Shown here: piece by piece, positions 18,131 to 27,170 of the stretch
How positions within the stretch are numbered: the stretch's first letter is position 1
Layout of the letters: each line of letters begins with the position of its first letter
From: PCPOR2b sp965220385
GTDB taxonomy: Bacteria > Poribacteria > WGA-4E > PCPOR2b
Direction: 5' to 3'
Assembly: GCA_965220385.1 (NCBI GenBank)
Contig: OZ244825.1
Coordinates: 4,216,001-4,280,000 of the forward strand
DNA length: 64,000 nt
Made by a program: the position numbers and the translations under genes
Notes under the pieces: model-generated
Told to the model about the DNA's origin: nothing
What the model saw: the letters and a program-made list of their open reading frames with translations, nothing else
Databases searched by the model: none

Positions 18131-19300
18131 ATGAATATCAGACGATTTACCAAATTTGCATTTATCTTGGCGATTATCGCCCTGATTGCGGGGCTTTCTG
18201 CCTGTGATCAGATTGGGCAACTTCTCATCCCCACAATGTCTGAAATGGAAGAACTCCCCGGAGAGATCCCCATCGGCGTCGTCTTGCCAATTACAGGGCG
18301 ACTCGCCGCGATTGGCTTGCGGATGGGAGAAGGTTTTGAGTTAGCTCGCGAAGAGATTAATCACTCACAACTCAACGGTGCGAAAATTACGTTTATCATT
18401 GAGGACGATGAAACCGATGTTCAGGGTGCCGTTAACGCTTTTAATAAACTAATCCATCAAGATGGCGTAGCTGCTATACTCGGGCCCGCCAGTTCAAGCG
18501 CGGCAAGAGAAACATTCCCAATCGCACAGCAGAACCAAGTTGTAGCACTCAGCCCCACTTCGGGTGCCTCCGGCTTGAGCGCGATTGGCGATTATGTCTT
18601 TCGTGCCAGCCTCACCGCAGATGTGGTTATCCCAAACAGTGTAAAGCTAACGCACGCAAAACTCGGTTATCAACGGGTGGTGACCATCGTTGACAGCGTT
18701 GAACTCGTCGCCCGGAACAGCGATCAGGTATGGCGAGATGCCCTCACCGAAAACGGTGTCGAGATTCTGACAACAGAAACCTTCCAAAGCGGCGATACCG
18801 ATCTTTCTGAGCAATTGAACCGGATCAAGGACTTAGATCCTGATGCCATCTTTATCTCCGCTTTGCCAACAGATATGCCTGACATTATGATTCAAGCACG
18901 TGAACTCGATATTCCCTACTCAATCCCCTTTATCGTTGCCCAAGTCAGTGCAGACGAAGTCCGAGCCGCAGGCGATGCCGCCGAAGGTCTGATAACCGCT
19001 GCAAGCTGGCTCAGTACTGCCGACACGCCGGGAAACCAAGCCTTCGTCCAGAATTACACCGAGAAATACGGTGTCGAGCCGAGCATCTGGGCGGCCCAGT
19101 CGTATGCCTCACTCTATATTCTGGCGGAAGCGATTGCGAACGCCCAATCCACCGATTCAACCGCAATTCGAGACGCCATGGCAAATCTCTCAGATCTTGA
19201 CACCGTTTTGGGTAAGTTCTCCTTTAACGCTGTCGGAGACACGGTTTATGATCCGATTATGCTAATCGTTAAGGACGGCGAATTTCACGCTTTCGAGTAA
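18131..19300 (+). CDS. Leu/Ile/Val-type substrate-binding lipoprotein, array member 8
   Basis: This 389-residue LivJ-like lipoprotein has the lipobox 'GLSAC' at Cys25. The ATG at 18131 has SD AAAAGGAGA. The inter-domain segment is the most divergent of the array ('VDSVELVARNSDQV' in place of 'YDETDLFSTDS'), and the ligand loop is 'LGPASSSAARETFPIAQ'. It is the last of the series and is followed after 42 bases by an endonuclease/phosphatase-like lipoprotein gene on the same strand. Confidence 0.9.
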   Translation: MNIRRFTKFAFILAIIALIAGLSACDQIGQLLIPTMSEMEELPGEIPIGVVLPITGRLAAIGLRMGEGFELAREEINHSQLNGAKITFIIEDDETDVQGAVNAFNKLIHQDGVAAILGPASSSAARETFPIAQQNQVVALSPTSGASGLSAIGDYVFRASLTADVVIPNSVKLTHAKLGYQRVVTIVDSVELVARNSDQVWRDALTENGVEILTTETFQSGDTDLSEQLNRIKDLDPDAIFISALPTDMPDIMIQARELDIPYSIPFIVAQVSADEVRAAGDAAEGLITAASWLSTADTPGNQAFVQNYTEKYGVEPSIWAAQSYASLYILAEAIANAQSTDSTAIRDAMANLSDLDTVLGKFSFNAVGDTVYDPIMLIVKDGEFHAFE

Positions 19301-19342
19301 ATTTTGATCCAGGCCGCCTCCCAACCCGGCGACTAAGAACAG

Positions 19343-20326
19343 ATGACCGCAAAAAAATCGCAAAAACAGAGCACCCTCCTCCTTATCCTGCTCTGTATCT
19401 TCGCGGCGTGTTCGGAACGCGACGACCCTCCCCTTGTTGAGACGGATATCTCCAAGGAACCGGTTGAGAGCGATACCCCAACAGAGCAGGGCATATCCAC
19501 ATTCCGTCTCGCTGCGTGGAATATCCGTATCTTTAGCGATGGCAGTCGGACCGACGACGAGTTACTCCACATCGCCAAGGTGTTGATAAACTACGACTTT
19601 ATCGCTATCGTTGAGTTAAGGGATGAGGTGGTTTTGATGCGGACTGAAGCAATATTGGTAGGCATGGGAAGGGATTATGACTACGTGATGAGTCCGCCAG
19701 TCGGAGCAAAGGTGAAGGAACGTTACGCCTTCCTGTTTGACTCACAGATAGTCCATGTTATCGAAGATGGCGAAGTGTTTCCCGACCCCAACGATGTTTT
19801 TCTGCGCGAGCCTTATTTCGCCACGTTCAAGGCGGGCGAGTTTGACTTTACTGCAATCGCCGTGCATGTGATTTGGGGGGATTCGGTCAATCAACGTCGG
19901 CGGGAGGTACAGGAACTGGCGAATGTGTACCGAGCGGTGCAAGCGGCGGACGACGCAGAGCAGGACGTGATACTGTTAGGCGATTTCAATCGTAACCCCG
20001 ATGATCAATCGGCGTACGGTCCGCTGCTGTCCCTCCGATCAATGGGGCATCTGTTCCAACTTCCACAAAAATCCCATATCAAAGACACCAGCCTCTACGA
20101 CAACATCTTTTTCCAAACGAACCACGTAGCCGAGTACACCGGAGAAAGCGGGATTGAACGTTTTGACGAAGCCCATTTCGGAAACGACGACGCTGCAGCA
20201 TCACTCGCAGTGAGCGACCATCGACCCGTATGGGGTACTTTTCGCACAGACGTAGACGACGATGGATTGGATCTTCCTGGTGCTCCTGCTGCTCCACATG
20301 TTTGGCAACACTGGAAACGACAATGA
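19343..20326 (+). CDS. endonuclease/exonuclease/phosphatase-family lipoprotein
   Basis: This DNase I-like fold protein has 327 residues. The lipobox 'FAACS' gives Cys23, so it is exported and lipid-anchored. Motifs in order are 'AAWNIRIF' (Asn60), 'IVELRDE' with catalytic Glu91, 'AVHVIWG', 'LLGDFNRNPDD' with the Asp-Asn pair, and 'SDHRPVWG' with the catalytic Asp-His. These are the complete metal-dependent phosphoesterase set, so it should be active as a nuclease or phosphodiesterase. It may help scavenge extracellular nucleic acid or phosphate esters. It probably shares the transcript of the binding-protein array. Confidence 0.87.
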   Translation: MTAKKSQKQSTLLLILLCIFAACSERDDPPLVETDISKEPVESDTPTEQGISTFRLAAWNIRIFSDGSRTDDELLHIAKVLINYDFIAIVELRDEVVLMRTEAILVGMGRDYDYVMSPPVGAKVKERYAFLFDSQIVHVIEDGEVFPDPNDVFLREPYFATFKAGEFDFTAIAVHVIWGDSVNQRRREVQELANVYRAVQAADDAEQDVILLGDFNRNPDDQSAYGPLLSLRSMGHLFQLPQKSHIKDTSLYDNIFFQTNHVAEYTGESGIERFDEAHFGNDDAAASLAVSDHRPVWGTFRTDVDDDGLDLPGAPAAPHVWQHWKRQ

Positions 20327-20391
20327 ACGCGAGAGCACAACGCACACTCTTTAATCTGACACAAGATGGCGTGGTCGTAGAGATATTGTAC

Positions 20392-22554
20392 TCATCGCCA
20401 ACCACCCGAGTACTGAAAATCAACGACGACGGTCTCACCTTCAACGACATCAACATGTCGCCGAATCTGTCTGATATCGGGTCTTTCAATCTGCCCACTA
20501 TCTTGATAGCCCACCGGTAAATTGGTATGGACGAGCGCCCGCCCAGGCACGGCGTCGAAGCGATAAGCACCGGTCTCATCCGTTAACGCATAATGATCCA
20601 TCAGTTGAGATCTCTCTGGACGGGCAGCATCCTTTAATCCGATAAAGTGGTTGGCAAGCGGTTCGTTCGTGTCCCGATTGGTCACCCGTCCGGTGACGAA
20701 TCCACTCTGAATCAGGGTCAAATCCACGTTAGAAACGGTCTTTCCTTCAGAAACTGTAATGGATTCTTTGGGAATAGCTGTCCACCCTTTTGGGCCGTTA
20801 GCGAGATAGACACTGTACGCACCCGGGGCAAGGTTTGCCAAGAGATAATCTCCATTTGCATCAACATGTGCCTGTCCCCCCCCATAGTTCGGCCGGACAA
20901 GCGCACACCGAACCATCGCGTGCGTGATCGGCGCGCCGGTATCCGCATAGGTGAGACGTCCTTTAATCCTGCCCTCACGTTTCAGTCGGAATTCAAGCCT
21001 CTTTGCGCTCACCGGCACGTTGTGACGATTCTCCGTTGCGTATCCCGGTCCTTTGACGTCAAGAGTCATAGTCGCACCTTGCGGCAATCCAAGAAGCACA
21101 AACTCCCCGCTCACATCTGTCTTGACGGGTTGAGGCAAAGCATCATGCATTAAACGTTCCCTTAGTATTGGATCACGGCGGGACACGGATTGAATCTGTA
21201 CCTCCGCGTTCTGAATCGGCTCGCCCCCTTCGTTGATCACTTTACCAGAAACCATCTCCGGCATTTCAAGTTGAATCCCTATATCTACCGTATTTTGGAA
21301 CGGAATCTCTTGCCACCAGATTGCATAGTCGGGGTGCGTGACAGTAATATTCAGACGACGCAACATCTGCTTAGAGTCGAGAGATATCCATTTAAGTTTG
21401 GAAGGCAATTCAAAGCGAAATGTCCCATCCAGCCCCGTACGTGTGAAAAAATTCTGTCCGGAATGAGAGAAGTATCCGGATACGGCATCTTCTCCAAACA
21501 GATAGAACATTATGGCGTATCGAATTTGGGCCTCCGCTACCGGTGTACCGGTGCTGTCAACGACACGACCGGAAAAAATCCGTTTTTCGGATTCGTTTTT
21601 CGCTGTTACCGCGCGCTGGGAGCTACCGCTACCCTCCGGGGTTGCCTTACGATTAACCAGTTGGTGACCCTGATTTCCTGAACCACGGCTCGAACCGACT
21701 GGTGGAAGGTTTTCCGTCTGCACCGGAGCGACCGGGATTGACGATTGTGTTGAATCGGCAGTGGGTCCTAACAGCACCACCTCGGTTGGTCCCGTTCCGA
21801 CTCGCTTCATCGACGGAGCGGTCGACAAATCCGGTCCATGTCCAGCAATTCCGATCAAAACACACACTGCCATGATCAACAAAAATAAGATTTTGCCAAT
21901 CGCTGTACCACCCCAAGACGACGCCATTGTCGGCACGGGTATATGGTGAATTTGCTCCATGAATTGCATCAGAAAACCTCCTTTGAGTTTGCAGCTTTTT
22001 AAGAGGCTTCCATAACGTTCAGACAGTGCGTTCCCAAGTTGCTGACGCGCACGATACAACTTACTCTTGACCGTGTTGACAGACACACCGAGAAATTCGG
22101 AGATCTCCTTTAATGAATGGTCGCCCATATAGAACATCGACACCGCAACCCGATTGTCATCAGAGAGTTCAGAGAGTGCCTGCTCTAAATCCACCTGCCA
22201 ACCCTCTGTGGGAACGGCGTACGCCGGTTCAGTCCCTAGGGCATCGTCCGTAGCATCCTCCAATGCAGTTTCGCGTTGACGTGTTTTGGTAACGTTCATC
22301 AGTTGGCGCTTACACTGGTTGGCCATGATTGTGTAGAGCCAACTTCGGAACCGATGCGGACGCCGGAGTTGATAGAGATGGTGATACGCCCGCCAGAACA
22401 CCTCTTGCGTGACATCCTGTGCATCTTCCTCGTTCTGCACCTTCTGAAAGACGTAGGCGTAGACCATCTCCTGATACTTGTGGACTAGCACCCCGAAGGC
22501 GTCCCGATCGCCTGACAGCGTTTGGGACACTAACTTTTCGTCGTCTGAACGCAT
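20392..22554 (-). CDS. ECF sigma factor fused to TM segment and carboxypeptidase-regulatory-like repeats, 3'-truncated copy
   Basis: The product has 720 residues. Residues 1 to about 190 are an ECF sigma factor: region 2 'MVYAYVFQKVQNEEDAQDVTQ', region 4 'ISEFLGVSVNTVKSKLYRARQQL'. A transmembrane span ('ILFLLIMAVCVLIGIAG') follows, then a Pro/Ser-rich linker and several CarboxypepD_reg-like beta-sandwich repeats. It matches the 1203-residue paralogue next door up to 'GETVVVDFQ', then stops after 'YSGGWR'. Directly past the break another frame encodes 'VVGDEYNIS', which corresponds to 'IVGDEYTIS' about 130 residues further on in the paralogues. An internal deletion with frameshift therefore removed the 3' part. 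The ATG at 22554 has SD GGGAGG; an ECF-like promoter lies upstream. Confidence 0.88.
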   Translation of the reverse strand: MRSDDEKLVSQTLSGDRDAFGVLVHKYQEMVYAYVFQKVQNEEDAQDVTQEVFWRAYHHLYQLRRPHRFRSWLYTIMANQCKRQLMNVTKTRQRETALEDATDDALGTEPAYAVPTEGWQVDLEQALSELSDDNRVAVSMFYMGDHSLKEISEFLGVSVNTVKSKLYRARQQLGNALSERYGSLLKSCKLKGGFLMQFMEQIHHIPVPTMASSWGGTAIGKILFLLIMAVCVLIGIAGHGPDLSTAPSMKRVGTGPTEVVLLGPTADSTQSSIPVAPVQTENLPPVGSSRGSGNQGHQLVNRKATPEGSGSSQRAVTAKNESEKRIFSGRVVDSTGTPVAEAQIRYAIMFYLFGEDAVSGYFSHSGQNFFTRTGLDGTFRFELPSKLKWISLDSKQMLRRLNITVTHPDYAIWWQEIPFQNTVDIGIQLEMPEMVSGKVINEGGEPIQNAEVQIQSVSRRDPILRERLMHDALPQPVKTDVSGEFVLLGLPQGATMTLDVKGPGYATENRHNVPVSAKRLEFRLKREGRIKGRLTYADTGAPITHAMVRCALVRPNYGGGQAHVDANGDYLLANLAPGAYSVYLANGPKGWTAIPKESITVSEGKTVSNVDLTLIQSGFVTGRVTNRDTNEPLANHFIGLKDAARPERSQLMDHYALTDETGAYRFDAVPGRALVHTNLPVGYQDSGQIERPDIRQIRRHVDVVEGETVVVDFQYSGGWR
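21969..21984 (-). promoter_or_regulatory. internal Shine-Dalgarno and ATG at the sigma/membrane boundary
   Basis: On the minus strand AAAGGAGG (21984-21977) is followed after seven bases by an in-frame ATG at 21969, just after the sigma domain and just before the transmembrane segment. Initiation here would produce a sigma-less membrane protein. The same arrangement occurs in both paralogues. Confidence 0.6.
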
Positions 22555-22622
22555 AACAACCTCCCAATCCAAAGACAGAAATAACAATAGTCTCTCAATA
22601 AAACGTCGAAACTATTTAATAA

Positions 22623-22649
22623 TTAGATACATTAAGTTGCTTGGAGGTT
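22623..22649 (-). promoter_or_regulatory. ECF-like promoter of truncated fusion gene
   Basis: On the minus strand AACCTCC (22649-22643), a 15-base spacer and TCTAA (22627-22623) resemble an ECF-type -35/-10 pair. The block is conserved at the same spacing upstream of all three paralogues, although flanking sequence differs. Confidence 0.55.
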
Positions 22650-23155
22650 GCACTGGAACGAAAAAAAAATCGGTTCCCCAGTTTTTCTGGCATTGATGGT
22701 ATATGCGTATCTATACTCAGATCAATGACTCAAAAAACAAACAATCGAAAACTCTACCGCCGCATATTATGGTGAACAATACAAATAAATATACATATTA
22801 ACCTTTGGTGCTATTTAGTGAGAGGGTCTTTCCCACATTGTTGAAACGTTCATTGATTCATTAGGGTAACTCATTGGGTCTACCCTTCGGCTGCACATGT
22901 CGCCCCTCCGGGGCTTTGGGGTATTTGTTTATGCGTGTGCTATAAACATGTCGCCCCTCCGGGGCTAAAGGCACCCAAGAGCCAATAGTTTTGATGTTTC
23001 ACAGCCTGTCCCGCCTGTCCCGCCTGTCCCGATTTATCGGGGATTCATCGGGGATTCATCGGGGATTTATCGGGGCATCACGTTTGACGTTATCAACAAC
23101 TGCAAACTAACACCAGTGGTTATTACTCAAATGTATCAGTAATTATAATTTTTAC
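22650..23155. repeat. intergenic region rich in short repeats
   Basis: No gene is visible. A 20-base unit CATGTCGCCCCTCCGGGGCT occurs at 22896 and 22947. CCTGTCCCG is repeated three times (23005-23031), followed by four copies of ATTYATCGGGG (23032-23075). These GC-rich units are probably intergenic palindromic or slippage repeats; they have no spacer structure of a CRISPR array. Confidence 0.7.
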
Positions 23156-23187
23156 CATAAAAAAAAGGTCGGGCAAGATGCCCGACC
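23156..23187 (-). terminator. intrinsic terminator of the full-length sigma fusion gene
   Basis: Read on the minus strand, GGTCGGGCA-TCT-TGCCCGACC forms a perfect 9-bp stem followed by eight T. It lies about 60 bases past the stop of the 1203-residue fusion gene. Confidence 0.85.
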
Positions 23188-23246
23188 TACAGGGGTGGTA
23201 TGTTTGGATACATATGTTGTCTCACTGGAGTTGTGGATAATTTTGC

Positions 23247-26200
23247 TCAATCCGAAAGCAGCATCTGAATCTGCTCTTCAAGTTCATCGTCCCAGGTATG
23301 TCCAGTGATCTCTCCCGCCGTATTGATCAGAACGATTGGTGCCCATCCGATGGCATATCGATTGAAGGTTTCGCCTTCCGCACCGATGACCGTTGTCGGC
23401 CGATCTAGTGCGATTGAGTGGGACAACGCTTGTTCTGCTATATGTCGCTTGACCGTCTCTACTGCTGCTGTGGCAGGGCAGATGGTGATACAAACCAGTC
23501 CTTTTTCTCGATAGACCTCCTGCAAGACATTTAGCAGACGTACTTGATGAAGGTCAAAGTCTACCGAATGCCAGAAATGCAGGGCAACTGTCTTTCCCTT
23601 CAGATCCCCGATGGAGATGAGGGGACCGGATAGCCACTCGGCAACCGCCAACTCCGGTGCGGACTGGCTCACCAAGGTTTCGGCACGCTCTTCGACGGCC
23701 TTGAAGTAAGAGCGCTCCGCTTCCCGTTTTGCTCGCTTTTCTGGGGTCGGCTCTGGTCTCGGTTCAGGTGGCGTCAGAGTCAAGACGAGGTCGCGCTGAT
23801 TTACTGTAATATTCTCAAAAATTTTGTAGTTGTTTCGATTGCTAACACCAATCGAAACAATCGGATCCTTAATGTGCTGCAGTTCAAACTCACCCTGTGC
23901 GTTGGTAAAAACGTCACCGTAGACGTAGCCGGAGGTAGGTTCTTCTTCGGTCTCTACCCCTACCCCTATCTGCTCAATAGGGTTTCCATCGGCATCCACA
24001 ACCTTCCCAGAGAGATATCCATCTGCCTTGACCAGTACCAAATCGTGCCGTTGGCTAGTTCTCAAGACATTAAATTCATGATGCGCGTAGCCCGGATGAA
24101 GAATATTTAGTCCGATGAGGACAGCCGTGGGAAGATTCTCAATCCGATAATTGCCGTTCTCGTCGGTGACTGTTTCCCCGCCGTATACTAGCCGCGCACC
24201 GCGGACCGGCACACCAGAGGTATCGGTGACACGCCCTTCAATGAAAAACTGACCACCGGTTGGCAGCAGGATGAGATCCGCGATTCGGGTCATCTCCGCT
24301 GTTGCAGTGAATCCCTCAGTTTCCACCTCCCGATACCCTTCTGCGTTTGCAGAGATAACGTACTCGTCCCCGACAATAAGCCCAATTTCTTGGAACCGAC
24401 CATCACCACCTGTTACAGCGATGGTTGTGCTTCGCCCCATGCGCCGTTGAGGGTCCCAACGCATCAGATAGACACTTACCGATGGCATTGGTTTTCCCTC
24501 GCGGTTGACCACTCGCCCGGAGACCTTGACCCGCTCGTACTGTTCCATCCGAATCTCAACCGAGGCACCCTGTTGGACTTTGACCTCCGCCCGACCGCGT
24601 AACCTTAATCCGCTATGTTCTGCTTTGAGGCTGAGACTCTGCCCAGACTGCAAACCGCTAATAGTAAACACCCCCGATTCGTCCGATCTACCATACTCCG
24701 TATACCAGTCTCGCGCGCGGGTAATCCTCGCACCGGCGACAGGTTCTCCAGCTTTCGTCAAAATTTGCCCCATCAACTCAATCCCTTTCGAGAGCTGAAA
24801 ATCGACAACAACAGTTTCGCCTTCAACAACCTCTACATATTTCTTAGTCTGTTCGATAGCCTGATAGCCCGACGCACCAACATAGATGCGTGCTCGACCA
24901 GGCGCGGCATAGAAGCGATAGACACCATTTTCGTCCGTTGCCGTACCGTGACCCGCCGCCTGAGATTCCGGACGGGCGGCATCGTGAAAACGGATGTAGT
25001 GGTTGGTAATCGGTGCGCCTGTGTCCCGGTCGGTCACCTGTCCTGTGATAGAGCCACCCCGAACAAGGGTCAGATCTACATTAGAAACAGTCTCTCCCTC
25101 AGCGACCTTAATGAGTTCTTTGGCAACAGCAGTCCACCCTTCTGGTCCCTTATCAAGATAGAGGTTATATACACCGGTGGCGAGGTTTTTAAAGAGGTAA
25201 TTCCCATTTGTATCGGCGTTTGTCCGTCCCGCCCCAATAGTTGGATAGATACCTTGAAATGCGACTGACGCATCTTTGACCGGAGCGCTGGTATCCGTGT
25301 AGGTGAGGCGTCCCTCAATTTTGCCCTCAGGCTTTAGCCGGAATTCGAGTCCCTCCGTACCGACGGGCACTGTGACGTGCAGCTCCTGTGCGTATCTTGG
25401 TCCCTGAATCTCAAGGTTCGTTGTCGCACCTTCTGGCAGTCTGCGGAGCATAAATTCTCCATTTGCATCGGTCTTGGCGGGAAAGAGGGGTATAGCCCTC
25501 CCCAACCCAATGCCGGACTCTTCAGGTCTCCGGTTGCTATCGACTAAGTACTGGATGCGTGCCTCTGCATTCTGAATCGGTTCGCCCGCTGTGTTCATAA
25601 TCTTGCCTGATATGGTTGCTGGTACTGCGAGCTGAATCTCAACATCGGTTGTGCTTTGGGGTTGAAGGTTCCGCCATCCGATCGCGTGATCAGGATGCGT
25701 AGCAACAATGCTCACACGATCCCACTTCTTGAGTTCGGGACGCGGAAATTCAAAGTGAAACTTCCCATCCACTCCGGTGCGTGCGGCAGGTTCGGATGAA
25801 TTGGATCCTACAGAGTATAACACTTCAGCATCCGCTACCGGTATCCCGTTGTTGCCAACGACGCGACCAGAAAAAGTCAGTTTTTCAGAACCGTTCTCGG
25901 CTGCAGCAGCGGGAAGTTGTGTGCTGCCACCGCTTCCCGGCGTTCCTCCACGCACAACCAACTGACGTCCTTGATTGCCAGAGATACGGTTAGAAACGGT
26001 TGGTAGAGGGCTTTCTGTCTGCGCTAGAACAGCGGGGATTGACGAGCGCGTTGCATCGGCGATAGGTGCCAACAGTATCACCTCGGTTGCCTCCTCTATC
26101 CCAATTCGATCTATCAATGGGCTCGTTGGTGAATCGGTTCCATACCTCGCAATTCCGACCAAAACACACACTGCCATGATTAGCGAAAATAGAATTTTGC

Positions 26201-26858
26201 CAATCGCTGTGCCACTCCACGACGACGCCATTGTCGGCGACGGTATATGGTGAATTTGCTCCATGAATTGCATGAGAAAACCTCCTTTGAGTTTGTGGCT
26301 TTTCAAAAGCCTGCCGTAGCGGTCAGATAGCGCGTTCCCAAGTTGCTGACGCGCCCGATACAATTTACCCTTGACGGTGTTGACGGAGACGCCGAGAAAT
26401 TCGGAGATCTCCCTCAACGAATGGTCACCCATATAAAACATTGACACCGCAACTCGATTGTCATCGGAGAGTTCAGTGAGTGCCTGCTCTAAATCCACCC
26501 GCCAACCCTCTGTGGGAGCGGTGTGCGCCGGTTCGATCTGTAGGGCATCGTCCGTGGCGTCCTCCAACGCGGTTTCGCGTTGCCGTGTTTTGATAATACT
26601 CAGGAGGCGGCGTTTGCACTCATTGGACATAATTGTATAGAGCCAACTTCGGAACCGATGTGGCTGCCGAAGTTGATAGAGACCGTGATATGCCCGCCAG
26701 AAAACCTCTTGCGTGACATCCTGCGCATCCTCTGCGTTCCGCACCTTTTGAAAGGCGTAGGCGTAGACCATCTCTTGATACTTGTGGACTAGCACCCCGA
26801 AGGCATCCTGATCTCCTGCGAGTGTTTGGGACACTAACTTTTCGTCGTCTGAACGCAT
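23247..26858 (-). CDS. full-length ECF sigma-TM-carboxypeptidase-regulatory-like-thioredoxin-fold fusion protein
   Basis: The product has 1203 residues. Residues 1 to about 190 form an ECF sigma factor with region 2 ('MVYAYAFQKVRNAEDAQDVTQ') and region 4 ('ISEFLGVSVNTVKGKLYRARQQL'). A transmembrane span ('ILFSLIMAVCVLVGIARYG') lies near residue 220. A linker and about eight CarboxypepD_reg-like repeats ('GRVVNREGKPM', 'GRVTDTSGVPV', 'GKVVDADGNPI') follow. The last 130 or so residues form a TlpA/AhpC-like thioredoxin fold ('LKGKTVALHFW'), where 'HSVDFDLHQV' replaces the CxxC motif, so no redox chemistry is expected. The likely topology is sigma inside and repeats in the periplasm, suggesting a membrane-held sigma factor controlled by an outside signal. 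The ATG at 26858 has SD GGGAGG. Confidence 0.88.
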   Translation of the reverse strand: MRSDDEKLVSQTLAGDQDAFGVLVHKYQEMVYAYAFQKVRNAEDAQDVTQEVFWRAYHGLYQLRQPHRFRSWLYTIMSNECKRRLLSIIKTRQRETALEDATDDALQIEPAHTAPTEGWRVDLEQALTELSDDNRVAVSMFYMGDHSLREISEFLGVSVNTVKGKLYRARQQLGNALSDRYGRLLKSHKLKGGFLMQFMEQIHHIPSPTMASSWSGTAIGKILFSLIMAVCVLVGIARYGTDSPTSPLIDRIGIEEATEVILLAPIADATRSSIPAVLAQTESPLPTVSNRISGNQGRQLVVRGGTPGSGGSTQLPAAAAENGSEKLTFSGRVVGNNGIPVADAEVLYSVGSNSSEPAARTGVDGKFHFEFPRPELKKWDRVSIVATHPDHAIGWRNLQPQSTTDVEIQLAVPATISGKIMNTAGEPIQNAEARIQYLVDSNRRPEESGIGLGRAIPLFPAKTDANGEFMLRRLPEGATTNLEIQGPRYAQELHVTVPVGTEGLEFRLKPEGKIEGRLTYTDTSAPVKDASVAFQGIYPTIGAGRTNADTNGNYLFKNLATGVYNLYLDKGPEGWTAVAKELIKVAEGETVSNVDLTLVRGGSITGQVTDRDTGAPITNHYIRFHDAARPESQAAGHGTATDENGVYRFYAAPGRARIYVGASGYQAIEQTKKYVEVVEGETVVVDFQLSKGIELMGQILTKAGEPVAGARITRARDWYTEYGRSDESGVFTISGLQSGQSLSLKAEHSGLRLRGRAEVKVQQGASVEIRMEQYERVKVSGRVVNREGKPMPSVSVYLMRWDPQRRMGRSTTIAVTGGDGRFQEIGLIVGDEYVISANAEGYREVETEGFTATAEMTRIADLILLPTGGQFFIEGRVTDTSGVPVRGARLVYGGETVTDENGNYRIENLPTAVLIGLNILHPGYAHHEFNVLRTSQRHDLVLVKADGYLSGKVVDADGNPIEQIGVGVETEEEPTSGYVYGDVFTNAQGEFELQHIKDPIVSIGVSNRNNYKIFENITVNQRDLVLTLTPPEPRPEPTPEKRAKREAERSYFKAVEERAETLVSQSAPELAVAEWLSGPLISIGDLKGKTVALHFWHSVDFDLHQVRLLNVLQEVYREKGLVCITICPATAAVETVKRHIAEQALSHSIALDRPTTVIGAEGETFNRYAIGWAPIVLINTAGEITGHTWDDELEEQIQMLLSD
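26273..26288 (-). promoter_or_regulatory. internal Shine-Dalgarno and ATG at the sigma/membrane boundary
   Basis: AAAGGAGG (26288-26281, minus strand) stands seven bases before an in-frame ATG at 26273 (residue 196). The encoded 'KGGFLMQFMEQIHHIP' is kept in all copies. It could yield a separate membrane protein of about 1008 residues. Confidence 0.6.
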
Positions 26859-26926
26859 AACAACCTCCCAATCCAAAAACAAAAATAACAATAGTCTCTC
26901 GATGAGGTATCGAAGCTATTTAATAA

Positions 26927-26953
26927 TTAGACACATTAAGTTACTAGGAGGTT
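26927..26953 (-). promoter_or_regulatory. ECF-like promoter of full-length fusion gene
   Basis: On the minus strand AACCTCC (26953-26947), 15 bases, TCTAA (26931-26927). It lies about 70 bases upstream of the ATG. It matches the elements at 22623-22649 and 30242-30268, so the sigma domain may control its own gene and its paralogues. Confidence 0.55.
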
Positions 26954-27170
26954 ATGCTGGATATAAAAAAATCGAATGCTTTGCTGTTGTGGAATGGCGT
27001 ACAGAGAACGAACAGGAATCAACGCAGGTTCTATTATCGATGGGCAAGGTTGGACAATCGGGCATCGGTGCTTATTTGCTGATTGTTCCGCTATCCTGAT
27101 AATCTTCTAATCGTGTAAATCCTGATTTAGACTATCTCCCAACCGCTTCAACCCAGCAATGCCGGTACAC

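Noticed and set aside
20079..20579. 166-residue minus-strand open frame
   Set aside because: It is a shifted frame through the end of the truncated sigma fusion gene and antisense to the endonuclease gene; only a short piece resembles paralogue sequence.
22896..23076. Short CRISPR array in the spacer between fusion genes
   Set aside because: There are only two 20-base palindromic units and slippage-type 9- and 11-base repeats, without regular unique spacers or cas genes.
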